Positions 1 through 13,600 of a stretch of 64,000 bases of DNA are shown piece after piece. Source of the stretch: Luscinia megarhynchos (lineage: Eukaryota > Chordata > Aves > Passeriformes > Turdidae); the NCBI GenBank assembly GCA_034336665.1, contig CM067570.1, positions 14,243,502-14,307,501 of the forward strand. Reading direction: 5' to 3'. Each line of letters opens with the position of its first letter. The first letter of the stretch is position 1. Below the pieces are notes generated by a model. That model worked only from the letters and a program-made list of their open reading frames with translations. It did not search any database and had not been told where the DNA came from. The translations under genes were made by a program, and so were the position numbers.

Positions 1-3000
1 CTGAAATTAGGCATTATCTTTGTTTCCATACAAATATTAGATGGCAAAACCTAACAAAACAATTTCAGAAGCTCCCTTGATATAACTGTGGTACTGCCAC
101 TGATGATTTCTGTGGTGACAGGGAAAGGGGAATGTCAGAACTTACTGAATGTATTCAGGGAGAGTAGAAAGATTATAGTGGTGTCAAAGTAGCTTGTTAA
201 ATGAAAATAATCATTATCAGTTACTTCTCAGCAGACAAATTGCTGCTGCATGTCAGAATGGCACTGCCTAGGGCCCTTCCCTGGTTTTAGTGGTCTGGAC
301 TGTTCCTGCAGGCTTCCAATGTATGTGTGTGGCTGGGGCTTAGGAGCATTTCTGCTGATCACAAGTACAGAGCTACTGGGAAATGGCAGAATGTGAAATT
401 AGTGGGACAAGAAGGCAGAGGCCTTCTGTCTTGCCTCCACAGAAGGGAGGCAATAAGATACCAGGGAAAATGTAAATTCTGATGTTTGCCTGTTGTCCTG
501 TGATCAAAGAATGAAACTCACCCTGGTAGCCTCTACCATATCCAGGTTAAAGTTATGGGTAGTTTCTTGACACTGCAGGGTCTGTGGATTAGAAGAAGAT
601 AAATGCAGCTCCTCTTCAGCAATTAGTCAGCAGTATGTATAAAGAGAAGATTTGATCTGTAATGGCTTTATAGCAACCAACTTTAATTTACAAGATTCTT
701 AATGGCATGATGAAGATGGTTGTCCTTGAACAACTTGATTTGTTCTCCTTAAAGGCCTGACTCGTGTCTTCTCTTGGTTTTCAAATCACTTCAGGCTTTT
801 AATGTTTGGAAACTTAAGTAGGAGGTCCAATTCTGTGAGCAGTTTGAAATACAATAATTAGGGTGTATGTCTGAAAATCGTGGAAAAGAACAAATTCTCC
901 TAGTTGCAAAATGCTCAGAAAGCAGCCTCATCCTTTGCTACCTGAAGCTTTGTAAGGATCAACTTGTCAAAATTATTTGCAGGCTGCAAGATATGAGAGT
1001 GAAAGATGGTAGCTGTTAGGCAGAGGTTAATTGCCTGTATGCACTTCCTGAGAATTTACAGTTTTATGCTGTCACATCACTGGTCTTAAAGAATTGTGAG
1101 CTGATGCTTCTGAAACTGAATTTCAGTCTTCTGAAAGCATTAAGAGTTTCATGTTCATACTGTGCATTATCTCACCTGCAATGAGCATGCAGTAGCAGAT
1201 GTTTTGTGTTAGATGTTCAGGTAAATTCTGTTTGCCTGGTTGCTGACTAAAATTTCTGAAGTATTTGCTGTAGTAGCCATTTTTCTTCTCTCTTATTTCC
1301 CAACATAGGCATTTTGCTCTAAACTATCCCCTTTGGCAGCTGTGTCTTCAGCTCCTAGTGAGTGATGCTGTGGTCACTACTGGCACAATACACCACACCA
1401 ACATTTTCATATTTGAAAGAACTGCTAAAATATCAGGAGCTTTCATCACTTAAATACTGAATTTAACAGCTGTACTATATGATACTTGTAGTAAGTAGCC
1501 AGTGGGTTAGAAATGGGAGTATTTTTATTGTTTTGCATGATACCTTGAAATTACTGAATAAGAGGTGTCGGCTAAATATGTTGTTGAGGATAACATTCTT
1601 ATTCTTGCCTTCTCTATGTTAAAAGGATTTGAGCAGCAATAGGGCTCTTAGAAGAGACCAGAAAAAGGTGTAACTGTAGGCAAATCCTTGAGATGTAAAC
1701 TGCTCCCAGTACCTCAGGCCCTACCTTAAGGTCACAGTGTGCAGCTGTGCCAGTGCTGTAACCAGAGCCCCTGGAGCTAGCTCATGCCTTGTTTGCCTAC
1801 CTTCTAAGCATTGCCACTTCTGTCTCTTAGCATAATACTACTTTAAACTATCTGAAATTGCCATACTTGCTGGTATTTCCCATGAGGATCTCAATGTCCT
1901 AAAGCATAAAAGCTTGAACTGACTTTCAGGGACAGAAAAAAAATCTACTTAAGAAATGTGAACCTTGTTCCTTACATACTCCAGAGATTTATGAGTCCAT
2001 AATGACACTGGACAGATCTAAGTTAAAATGTTTTCAATACAGAAATGTTTGTCAGTTCTATACATACTTAATTAATTCTTTTTATCTTGATAGAATTTGC
2101 TCTTTTGATTTCTCCATTTGAATAATTAAAAAAATACATAAGTTGTTACAAATGCTTATACAGAACTGCACAATAATTGGATTAAATTAGTATGTTGATA
2201 ATAAAGATGACATACCTTGAATATATTAGTTTCTAATTTGTCTTGTTAGATAGCCAAACTGAATCTCCACCTCTCATATCTTTAGCTCATGGTTACAGCA
2301 TTTAAAGCCTTATTTTAGTTTTAATATCTGATATTGACCGGTTTTCAAAATGGTGTTTTTAGCCACTCAGTCATAATTCATCTTTTCCTGCTCCCTTGTA
2401 TATATTACACAGCAAGTGTGGTATGGAATTGTCAAGCAAAGCCATGTATTAAACATGTCACCTAAGTCTGCCAGTTGGTAATCTTTAGACATTTTTTAAT
2501 ATTAACAAAAACTGCAAATTTTTTGTGTGCAGCACTCAGTATCTTTTCTGACATACTTAGCTGCTACCCTGACAGAGATTCAGAAAAGTTTTACTTGAGA
2601 CAGAGGAAGACATTTTATAATGGCTTGGTGTATGCAGTGAATGTGCTTGCCCAGGTTGTCATTAGTTTAGAGTAAATATATAGACATGTTATGCCAAATT
2701 TACTGTTAGTGGACAGAACTTTGAGAGGAACTTACAACTGCATGAACAGTAAGATAGAGTGAAATAGCAGCAAGATTTTTAGGCCATATATCTTACTCTC
2801 TTCATGTTCAGAGGATGTGCAGACTTGTGGGTGTGCAGACTTGTACATGGGGGAGAATGCTCTGTCTGCCTATGTAAAAGGAGGTAGTAGAGTTTGCACA
2901 CAATCTGTGTGCATCCCTGCAGAATTATGGAGGAGGATGGATTGAAAGCTGTAGTAGAAAACAGTCCTTTGATGTTTGGTCATGTGGCAAAATTACTGCT

Positions 3001-5336
3001 TTCAAAGTCAGCCAGCTTTCACACCAGCAGGTCTGTGCTGGCAGCTGCCTGAGATTTGTCCCCAGCTGCAGCACCTCTCACAGTACTCAGGGGCTGGAGG
3101 CTGCTGTGTTCAAAGTGGTCTTTGTGTCTTCTTTCCATGCACATCAAAGTGAGAATAGCTTCATACTGCTGGGCTGTGGTTGAGTCACCAAAAGCCTGGT
3201 TAGGCCTGGCATGTCCTTCCCCCTAATTCAAAGCTGTGTCAGTTGGTGATGGGACCTACTTGTCATCTTGCTGTTTTCTATAGTCTCACATTAAGGACTA
3301 AGTTCTCTTAGGCATACTGACACTACTGGTTGTTCCCTTCACCTCTGCCCTGCATCTGCTTCCCTCAGAGGCAGAAAGTGTCAATAGTGTTACAGTTCTT
3401 GGAAGCATTTTGTTTTTTCCTTCTAAGATTAGACTGACTCAGAGACATAAACATGGGAGAGGGAGTGTACATACTACCAATATCCTTAAACCAGCAAAGC
3501 CACAGTGATGTGGATGGAGAAGAAACAAAACAGAGGTTTTTCACTGATCTGTAGTGGGATCTCTTGGGGACCAGAGTGGAAAGGATTCTACTTATTTTGA
3601 CCAGCCAAGATGCTGCATGGTCTTTATTCTTCTGTAATTGCATGGAATACTGCAAGGCATGGAAACTAAGGAAGGTCACAATGGAAAATGGATCCATTTG
3701 GAAGCATCACAATAAGTAGTGAAGAATTGCATTGGAAACTGAGAAATAAAAGGTGCTATCTAATAAAAAATTCCAGTGGCATTAAATGTGCTTACACTCT
3801 TTATGGTCTCTATGAGCATTGCTCTCCAACATGTGGAGAATATTACTAATTTGATTGTTTCCATTGAGCTGCTGTCCCAGTTAATAGTCTGATGCACATC
3901 CTGATGTTTGCAGGGTTAAAGATCTTTGGTTTTATTATGGGAGTCCAAATGTGGCTGGAATCTAAACCTTTTATGCTTGCAGGTCCATGCTGAAGGTAGA
4001 AGGTGAGGAGGGGACACAAACATTTCAGTTTCTATTGGGAAATAAATAGCAGCTGTCTTTAGGTGTAACAAATCTGTATGGATTAGATAAATAAACCTTT
4101 CCTTATTGTCACCTGCTGAGAGAAGGAACTTCATCTTGAAACTGAAGAAGCGGTGGGCCCTCAGGGCTTCATCTTCAGATCTGCTCTTACCTTCCAATTC
4201 TTCTTCCTTCTTGGAATAGGAAAGCAGTTTAATTTGCTCCATTCATAGCTTATTACTGCTGTTTGACACACATTGTCTGTCTAGATGTCAGTTAACAATA
4301 GGGAAAAGTATTTCTATTTTTTGGAATAATTACTGTAGGATTGTCTTAGGAAATGCAGAGCCCAATCTCTTGCCCAAGTAAAGAAACAGACTCTTCAAAG
4401 CAGCTGCTACTCTTCCCCTTTATCACATCTTCTGTTTCATCAGGTGATTATTTTATTATGGTCCTTCTCAGATTTTTCATTTTGCAGGATAAGCTATTCT
4501 TAAGCTAAGCAGTTTAAAATGACTCAGTAAGCAAAAGCTGGGGACACAAGTAAATGCACAGCCAGAACCAGCTACACTTATTTTAAAAAGTATGTCAGTC
4601 TGATAGCATATGGCAGAGCTCCTGCTGTGAGATTCATTTAACACAGAGACACAGTCATTGTATGTTAATGAGGCTCTTTACGTGTTCAATTATTTGTCTG
4701 TCACATAACCCCTCGCCTTGCCTACTCCCCTTTGAATCATTGGTTGCTAGGTCTTGACCTCTAAAGTAAGTGCCATCATTTCATAAATTATTCTTTGACT
4801 TTCAAAAGTGACTTTTGTAAATGTTTTCACAGCTGTGGAATTAATTCTTGCTGGTGTATTGTGTAATGCTACAAAGCCACGTTTGTCTTAGGCTACTTAG
4901 TAAATGAGAACTGCAGACCTGGTCTACACCAGTTCTGTGAACTTTATGCCTAAATGCAACTACTGAGCAGCTAATGTTAGTTCAACTATGTGGACATATG
5001 TATCAATTGATTACAAGATCTGATTTTGCTAGAAAGTCCTTTCTGGCCCCTGCAATCTCATTTTCTGTTACAGACCTTTGAAGAAAGAGGCTACGTGCTT
5101 ACTCTTGGCAGCACAGAAGGTTCAGCAGGAAACAAGAATTAAGCAGTGATCAGCAGAGACTTCTCTGCAGGAGCAAATCTTTATTGGCATCTATTCAAAA
5201 TGAGTTGCCACTAGAAAAAGAAATGGGAATCAAAGCCATTTCTTTCATCCAGAATTTAAGTCAGCCTTCGACACTTGGAAATTTGTTGTCCTAGGTTTTG
5301 GTTTTTTTTCTTCTGCTCTTCCTTGAGCTCCATCTG

Positions 5337-5445
5337 TCATAGGTTTTAAAACTGAAAGGGACCTTTGGGATAATGAGCTAGCCCACCTATGTTCCGTGCA
5401 GTTTTCTGGAATTAATATCTGAAGTTTTTCACAGTTCTTGTAGAG
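5337..5445 (-). repeat. Ancient CR1/L3-type LINE 3' fragment
   Basis: The segment reads CATAGGTTTTAAAACTGAAA and continues with a GGGACC core and a run resembling 'gatcat-ctag-cc-acc'. This is the layout of the antisense 3' end of old amniote CR1/L3 LINEs (an ATAGATT-like tail, then AAGG-GGGACC--T--GATCATCTAGTC). It is heavily diverged and the borders are approximate. Identification is by remembered consensus only. Confidence 0.5.
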
Positions 5446-5463
5446 TTAGTGTCTTTTGGGGCT

Positions 5464-5510
5464 TGTTTGTTTGGTTGGTTTTGTTGTTGTTGTTTTAATT
5501 GTTTGTTTTC
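5464..5510. repeat. Low-complexity GTTT/GTT tract
   Basis: An irregular run of TTGT, GTTT, GGTT and GTT units inside the SMARCAL1 intron. It has simple-sequence composition and no coding potential. Confidence 0.8.
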
Positions 5511-7481
5511 TAATTAGCCATTTAAAGCAAACATAAGACACGTCACAGCCCTTGTTAAGAGCATGCAGTGATTGAATACCTTGTCTGTTCAGAAATAAGT
5601 TACACACAGCAGAGCAGTAGCTGGACAAGTTTACAATTGAAATAACCTGTAACTTCATCATGCTCTCTTTTGACACCTATTTAGGGATTGAGGAAGGAGC
5701 TTGAATAATTGTTATGACTACTGGGGAATTAGTGTTCCAACCTCATCTTGTGCAGCTGCTGGGGGAGAGCCTTGAGAACAGCATAAACCCTTTCAACACA
5801 GTTGGGTTTATGTTGCATTTATTATGTCCCTAGTCTGTTTTTGAGTGTGTTCTTGCTTTAGCTTGACCCAGAGTTTTCTTACATGAGATGCCTGTCATCC
5901 CATGCCCTCATGTTTCCCTTTTTCTGGCAGTTACCTTCTGTTGGTCCATGAGGAACAAGTTTAGTTTGGAAGTTTCTTGGACTTGTGGGACTTGCTTGTC
6001 TTACTTTTCAGCAGATTTCTCAGGGTCGCTTCAGTTTCCTCCTCAAAGATTTCTGCTAGGTGTCAGATATTGTCTAGGTTCTGGTCATTTCTACTCTGAT
6101 GTTACCTTAATTTTTAAAAATAACCTAATTTCTGCTTGATCACTGTTTCCTCATGGGATCTGATGTCTCTGTGACTCCTTCTTTTGAGTAGCATCAGCAC
6201 CTCTGTCTTGTGCAAATTCTCACTTTCCGACATGCTCAAATGTTTGACCTTTCCTCTTGGTTCAGTAACTATTCTGCTTTTTTAAATGTTCATGGGAATT
6301 GTCTGATCCTGGTGGTGGTCACATTTCTCTCTGATCTGTTTAATAGGGATTATTGGAGAAGGCAAGTCCCACCTTGATCACAACCTATATATAAATAGCT
6401 GATAGAGTCTTGAAATTAATTTCCGGAACTTTTTTTTCACCAGATTTGGTTGGTAAGTGGATGAAACAGCTGAATAGATCTGGGTGACTTGTTGATCTCA
6501 GTGAAATGATAAAAGAAATTTAATTTTCTTTTTCATTTAAATGTGAATGAGCTGTTGATACAGATGTCACTCAACAATCTCTTTGTTATTTTAATGAACC
6601 TGCATTAAACCATGTAGGAAATTGCAAGGCACATGTAATTTAACTACAATATGTGAATTTACAGCAGTAGAAATTCATAGCTTTTACCTAATAATAGAAT
6701 TAGGTAATAGTGGTGGAATGAAGGTAGAAGTGTATCTTGGAGACTTTAATGTCTATAGTGTAATTTTTCTCCTACTTCTTGGGAGCACCTACTTTAGATA
6801 CTTTCCATCCTCCTCCTGTCTCACCTGCAACATGTTTTACAATCTTCTTACATGATTTGTATTTATTTTCTCATGTTCTAGCATCCAGCCAGCTGTGCCT
6901 ACACTCACCATTGGCTTTCAGATCTTCTTCTGGCCCTGCTTCAGAGAGCTTCATTTTTTTCTCCTTGCTAGTATACCTTAAAAATAAAATTAACAAGGAA
7001 GTAAGAAAAAAATCCTTCTTCTTTGTATTTCTTCTGCTTTTGTGAGAAAGACAGTCTGCTTGTGGCTTGCTGTGGCAAGTTTATGATGAGAGCATTTACT
7101 TCGGAGGTGGGGATGTCCCTGTGAGGGTTTGTCATTTTCCTGTGATAGCTGATGCCAAATGAAAAGTTGAGCCCGGCATAAGATATTAACATGTCTAGTG
7201 GGTAAAGGCTGATTCAGAAAGTACTGCAGTAAAAATGGATTCCTTCCCTTAGACCATGTGAATGGGTATTAAGGAACTGTGTGGCTTATCCTACTCCCTG
7301 GAAGTTTGAAGCACTGTCCTTGACAGTCTTCAGGCAGTGATAGTGAAAGTACCTGTGAAGGTGAAGCACTCTTCCCTTTAGGGCACTTGAACAGGGAGGT
7401 CTGGGATGTTCTGTCAGGACTGGAGTGACCGGCTAAGCTCTGCTCTGTCGATGGTAATGCTGCCCTGCTTGTTTTCCCCAG

Positions 7482-7622
7482 GCTGCCAGGAGGGTGATCC
7501 TGCTGTCGGGAACGCCGGCCATGTCGCGGCCGGCCGAGCTGTACACGCAGATCGCGGCGGTGCAGCCCGGCTTCTTCCCGCAGTTCCACGGCTTCGGGCT
7601 GCGCTACTGCGACGCCAGGAAG
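7482..7622 (+). CDS. SMARCAL1: SMARCAL1 coding exon (motif III region)
   Basis: This exon has 47 codons in phase 0 at both ends, flanked by CAG at 7479-7481 and GTACTG at 7623. It encodes SNF2 motif III ([18 protein letters not shown]) and [15 protein letters not shown]. It is very GC- and CpG-rich, with 45 of 47 codons ending in G or C, unlike the next exons. Confidence 0.96.
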
Positions 7623-10600
7623 GTACTGCCGGGGGAGGGGCCGCCTGGGGCTCTGCAAACAGCACCTTTCCGAATTCAAGCCTTTTTCTTTCCTTCCTTC
7701 CTCTTCCTGCAGGGTTTTTTTGAGAGGGGTTCTCTGCAGAGTAACGTTTTGAAAGTTCTTAAGCTGAGGAGCTCTAGGTGCTGCAGTGGTGGGCCTGAGA
7801 CATGAAGGCAGTAGTGTTTCTTGCCTTGAAAACCGTGGAAATAAAAATAGGGGGAAAAAATCCCCAAAGAAATGTGGCCATAACTGATGAAAGGAGCTTG
7901 TTCTTACCAGATCTTGCTTGTCCTCCGAGGTTTTTAAAGGGGTAGAGTAACTAAGGGCGCCTTTAAGCAGCTGCAGATTTGGACTAATTGATTTAAAAAC
8001 AAACAAACAAACCTAACTTCTAGTCTTAATCACTGTTTGATAAAGGAGTTTGTTGCTTGGGATTTGGAATTTTATACCTCCAGGTAAGTAAAAAACCAGA
8101 CTATATCTTTGTATTCCACCCTCTTCTCATTTAGGAAATGGATGCAATCCTCAGCATATTTTGAAAATAACTTCTCTGCCAGCTGCTCAGTAGTTGTTTC
8201 CACAGAGTTACTCAGTCCAACCACTGCAAGAATTTGGCTTTGCAGGAAGACAGCATTTGCAGCCATGATAGCAAATGTCTGCCTTGCTGCCAAGGTATGG
8301 GCAACTCACCTGTACTTCCCATGGCTGTCGTGTGTTGCAACACACACTGCTAAGAGAAAAGAGTTTTTGCTGCTGCTTTTTGTACTAGAGGCTCTAGGAT
8401 CTTCTGTGCTGGTTGCCTAGACACAAAAGAGGGCCTCAAATCTCCCTACAGCTCTAATTTAGAGTGTTTAGCAAAGTGGTTGGAAACACCAAATGACCAT
8501 TTCAGTGTTCAAAAATACTTACAGCTATTTGTAGGGCATTTGTGTTAGCTTTCTTTTCTTTTTGGGGTAGCTAACATATACCAAGTTTCCACCAAGAAAA
8601 TTCTTACTGCAGTCTCATATAAAATTTTTGAATCTCCTTTTTCCTAGATCTGAATTACCAGAGAGTCTTTACAAGGCTTTTGAAGATGTGTAAGGATGAA
8701 AGGTGCTACGTAAAAATGATTTGGTATTAATAATAAATCTGATTGCGTTATAAGATTAAAGAAAAACTGGAAAATCTGATCCATTCAATTTAATACTAAA
8801 GTCTGACTAGTTTCTGTTTCAAGATTTTATGACAGAAAATGGCAAATATCTGACAGATCTGATTAGAAAAGTTATAAAAGTTTATCGATTAGAAAAGTTA
8901 TAAAAGTTTATAATTTTTTATTAGTTCAGCCTCCCAGCATCTGTACTTTTAAAAATGCAGCAAGTGAAATGTCACCTGTTATTTACAAGGTATCCCAAGA
9001 CTGTTTCCCAAAATACATGCTGTGAATTCATTTTTCAAACTGGCTGATGCTGGCAAATATTAAGCAATTTCTATCTGAGCACATGATCTGAATTTGTAAG
9101 ACTTTGGCAGCTTCTACTAACACTGTAATAAGTTTAGTGACTCATGTAAGATGCTGTAACACTTTGGTAAGAAAATCACAGTTGGGAGCATGTGTTCTGG
9201 AATGTCATGGATCAAAGCCAGATGTGTATTTTGGCAAAATAAATATCCCTCTTTTTTCTCTCTTTTCTTTTCCACAGTAGGGTATACTAAAGTAAATTTT
9301 AATAATTCCAGAAGTAATTACCTGTTTATAACTAGCTAGGTGCAGCACAGAACTAGGATGTTGCCTTGTTTGCAAATTGTTCCAGCACCATAAGCAATAT
9401 ATAACCTAAATGTACTGTGGGGACTCTGCCTGTCTGTGCTTTTTGACATGACAGTAGATGGTGTCTTGGCTCTGTGTGTGCCTTGTTCTTTGCCTTATGA
9501 TGATGCTGCTTTTCTGAAATCAATTTGGCTGTGTGGACACAAAGCATATGTATGACTTGCTTGTTATGGAAGTGAAAAGTGGGAAAAAAGGGCTTTCAAG
9601 TGGAAAGAGGTAGCCCAAGGAATATTCAGGCCCCAGAGCAGATCTTGCTGAGCAGCCTAATTATGTTGATCTTCCTACTCACCTACCAGTGCACTGAGCA
9701 GTGTGGGCAGTGGGCTTTGGAGGCTGGCACAGCACCAGGGGGCTCCTTCTTGGTTCTGTCCATCTGCTCTGTGGGGCCCACAGAGCCTGAGAGATGCAGA
9801 GAGGGAGCATAAAGACTGTGGCTCAGCAATGCCAGCTTTCATGCAGAATGCCTATGGCTAATAAACCCAGGTAGACTTGAGCTGGCTTTCTGTGCACCTG
9901 AGGGATGCATCTGTGTTGCATTCTTGGTTTCAGGGAAGCAGAGCAGTGATACCCATGTTGGTTTTTGAGGAGTTGGCTGAGATCCAGGTAGGCTTATTTA
10001 CTCTATCCCTACACTACTGGGTTGTTGTCAGAGCCAAAGTTTTAATTCTGCAGGATTCAAGCTGGGTATGTGTTTAGGGTTTGAATTGTTTCCTGCTTTA
10101 ATGAACCAATTGTAGCTAATCAGATGGTGCCATAATTATGTAGGAATAGATTAAGTCAGATGAGTTTAATGATGGCCATAAGTACCAGAATCTGAAGTTA
10201 GTTAATGGTTCACATCAGTACAATATGGCAATAGGATTGCAGATTATCTCAACCTGAAGTAGGAACGTTCACTTTTGGATATCAAAGAGGTCTTACTTGC
10301 CTATAAGCTCTTTGATTCCTCCTCTTCCAGTCCCACAGCATGTTGTCATCCCTGTTCAAAGACCACCCCTTAATACAGTCAGTAGCATGACTAACCTTAT
10401 GGCTAGTATGATTTATTTTCTGTCTCATGCATTCTAGGAGAGGATGGAGGATGCAGTGAATACTTAGGAGCTTCTTTCTCTTTTACTTCCATTTATGTAT
10501 TGTAGCTGTTTTCTCTTGGGAAAGACAAAATCAATGTAGATATTTAAAATTAAATCTATATTATCAATTAATGTAGCTGATTGAGGTGCTGGGGCTCCAG

Positions 10601-13600
10601 CATGCACTATATGCATTTCAGGAGGGAATATGCAGTGCCTTACTTTGGATTGTTATTCCAAGACCAGAGGTTGTATTTTTGGACTCTGCCAACATTATTT
10701 AGAACAAGAGCTATAAGAAAGATTTCACCTCTCTCCCCACCTTGGTTTTTGGTATTCCTGTAGCTGTATTCCCTATACTTACTTGTGAAATTGCAGCAAA
10801 AGGTTTCTTTTTTTCCCTTCCTTCAGCATTAAAATCACATTGGTCTCTTCTGTGAAAGACAGTTGTTTGAATGATGCTTCATTTGGGGAATGCACCAGTT
10901 TTGATGCCACTGTTGTTCTTTCTCAGACAACAAAAGCTAGGCTGTGGAGTTGCTAGTAGGAGAAGTGATGAGCTGAGATTGGTTGAACAGGTGTATATTG
11001 CCTGCACACAGGATCTTGGAGGATAGGCCAGGTTGAAAGGGGAGTGCTTCAAGGTGGAATAAATGAATGGCTTGTTTGGAGGAGCTTTGAAGTGATGATG
11101 CTTTGAAGAGACAGTGTTTGGAGTGATGTCTTTTGGGCCACAGTTTATGTCTGGTTTGCTTGAGTCTGAGCCAAACACAGTAATGGCAGAAATAGAGTAT
11201 GTCAGGAGGCAGAGCAGGAGTCAGGTCACAGTGGAGAACAGGCAGTTCTGACCTAGCATGTCAGACAAGTGTAACAACTCCGCGAAGGCATCTAGGTTGA
11301 GGATGTTTGTCCTCATGCTGTTAGAGAATATTTTTGTGTGTCTCTCTGCTTAAAGCTGAGATAAATGTGCATGCACAGAACTGCAGTGAGTTCTTTTGGC
11401 CTGCTCAAAACTGCAAGTGGAGAGCAGCAACACCTTGCTGTGTGAGAGTGAATATCAGGGCACAGAGCTGGAGCAGGGATCCTTGCCACCTTTCTACATA
11501 GTCTTCTTCCCTGCACCTCCCTGAGCTCATGTAGTTAGGAAGAAGGGAAGCTTGTAAGTAACCTTTTCATGTTGAGTGGATTAGTTTGTGACCTTCTACC
11601 TTATTGCCATTTTTGTCAAATCTCCTGCTGACTGTCAAGTTCTTGCCTTGTCCAAATTCCCTGGAAATTTATTCTGCTTTTGGATTGTATGCAGAGCAGT
11701 CTCTTATAGGTTTGACACTGGTAACTGCTTTGATGTTTCCCAGATGCCATGGGGTTGGGACTACTCTGGATCATCCAACTTAACTGAGCTGAAGATTTTG
11801 CTGGAAGAGTCCATCATGATCCGACGTCTGAAATCAGATGTGCTTTCCCAGCTTCCAGCAAAGCAGCGCAAAATGGTTGTGGTGGCTCCTGAGGGTATTA
11901 GTGCAAAGACCAAAGCTGCGCTGGCAGCTGAAGCAAAGAAGATGGTCAAAGGATATGCAAATGTAAGTCAGAAACTTATTTTTGCTATGAGCCATTGCTA
12001 TTTCAGGTATTATTTTAAAAAACTTTTTTGTGAAAAAGCACGAAAGTTCCAAAGGTCAGAACCTCACCTTATGTGAAGGCAGAGTTTTAAATGAGTGTAC
12101 AGAACAACCTAAACTAGCCCAGCTTGATTTGCTTTTTATCTAAGTGGTCTACTTTGTCCCTTTGTATAAATACCATTTCCTGTCTTTTTTTCTCTTGTTA
12201 GTAATTTCTAATTGTCTTTCATATCTCCTGCCTCTTTACTTACTCTCCTGTCTAGCCTTGTAATCTCATTCAGCCTACAGAAACAGCCTTGTTTGAGCTG
12301 TGCTGTGAACGGAGCAGTAGCCAAAAATGTGAAGGGTTTATTTTTGTTTGTTTTCCTTGTATGGGTGGAAAATGCATGTTCTAGGCTCCTAGGTTGCTAA
12401 TACAGTTCTGTAAGAACGTACGGGTTTTTCCTTGCCATTTTAGTTGGGACACGCTTTCTCAGCTAAAACTGCATTTGTGATACACTTGTCATCCAACTGG
12501 TAGGAGTTGAGTGGGAGGCAGGAAGGGAGGTGTCAGGGCTGTGTGAGTATCTGCTGTACCTAATGGCGAGTAGGAGACTTCCCCCCCATGCTTCTATTGT
12601 TGTGCTTTTCTAGGCTGGTTTTTTTCCTAGCAGTGTTTACTGGCAGCAACAGAAATACCAGATCTGTAAGCAAGAAGGAGAAAAGGCATTTTTGAGTCTC
12701 AAATTTGTTTATCTCTTCCCCCTACAGAAACAACAGGAGAAGGAAGCTCTTCTTGTCTTCTTCAGCAGAACAGCAGAAGCTAAAATCCGCTCAGTCGTGT
12801 AAGCGCCGTGTCACTGCTTCATTCTTGCCCAATAAAATGTGGTTTTCTGCTGAGAACAGGGAGACAGTGCTTTAGAGATAACAGTGCAGGGACATGAAGT
12901 ATAGCCTCAAGTCAGCCTAGAAAAACTTGATTGTAATTACAATGCACTAAACATTTTCTTCTCTTGGGGTTCTTTGGCTGAATAAGTCCTCTGATTCATT
13001 CCAGATACAATCTAAACTGTCATTTGAACCATTTAAAATGAATCCGTGCTTGCAACTTGGATCAAATTCTCTGGTCTGGACCCTTTTTCAATTTAAAGAG
13101 CAGGGGAATAATGAAATTAAAAGCATCAACAGAATTTGAGAAAACAAATGCTGCAGTTCTACTGCAGCAGGAATCCTGAACCAAAAAGAGATGGGCTGAG
13201 TTTTAGTTGCAGTGTGCTTTAGGAATCTCACAGCTTCTGCTGCAGTTCTTGGCTCTTCCACAGGGCTCACATGGGACCTCAGTAGTAAAAGTTTTGTACC
13301 ACAGATGTGTTTTTAACTCTCTCTTCTCTAGAAGTAATTTCTTTCTGTGCCTTTTCATCCTCAGCCTTTTTGCTAGGACTGCAAAGGCATTGCTTTAGGT
13401 CATAGCATAACTTTCTAGTAAGTATGATAATACTATGAAAATGGTTTACTTTCCACAGCTCTCTGAATGTAAGGACCAACTGAGGTGCACTGTGTGATTT
13501 CAGTCCCAGACCTTGCTGCAAAACTTGCTTGTTTGACACAGAACTGCACTTCATAGTCCCAGCATTCACTTCTGTAGTAGAGTTTCTTCCTTTTATGTTA

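Larger units (their letters stand above)
1..7481 (+). other. SMARCAL1: SMARCAL1 intron, 3' part (no exon seen)
   Basis: This is the intron preceding the first SMARCAL1 exon in the window. It is AT-rich with no CpG island. I looked for the preceding exon, which should encode the DEAH-box-like segment and end just before the [12 protein letters not shown] stretch, and found no candidate, so it must lie upstream of base 1. The intron ends in a pyrimidine-rich tract and CAG at 7479-7481. It contains an old CR1/L3-like fragment and a GT/T-rich low-complexity tract, listed separately. Confidence 0.8.

Noticed and set aside
7269..8006. 245-codon open frame on the minus strand
   Set aside because: It overlaps the GC-rich SMARCAL1 exon in antisense. 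The GC-rich codons suppress stops on both strands. No domain.
8072..8293. 73-codon minus-strand frame with protein-like composition
   Set aside because: The composition looks ordinary but there is no known domain, no splice context and no promoter. It lies within the SMARCAL1 intron on the opposite strand.
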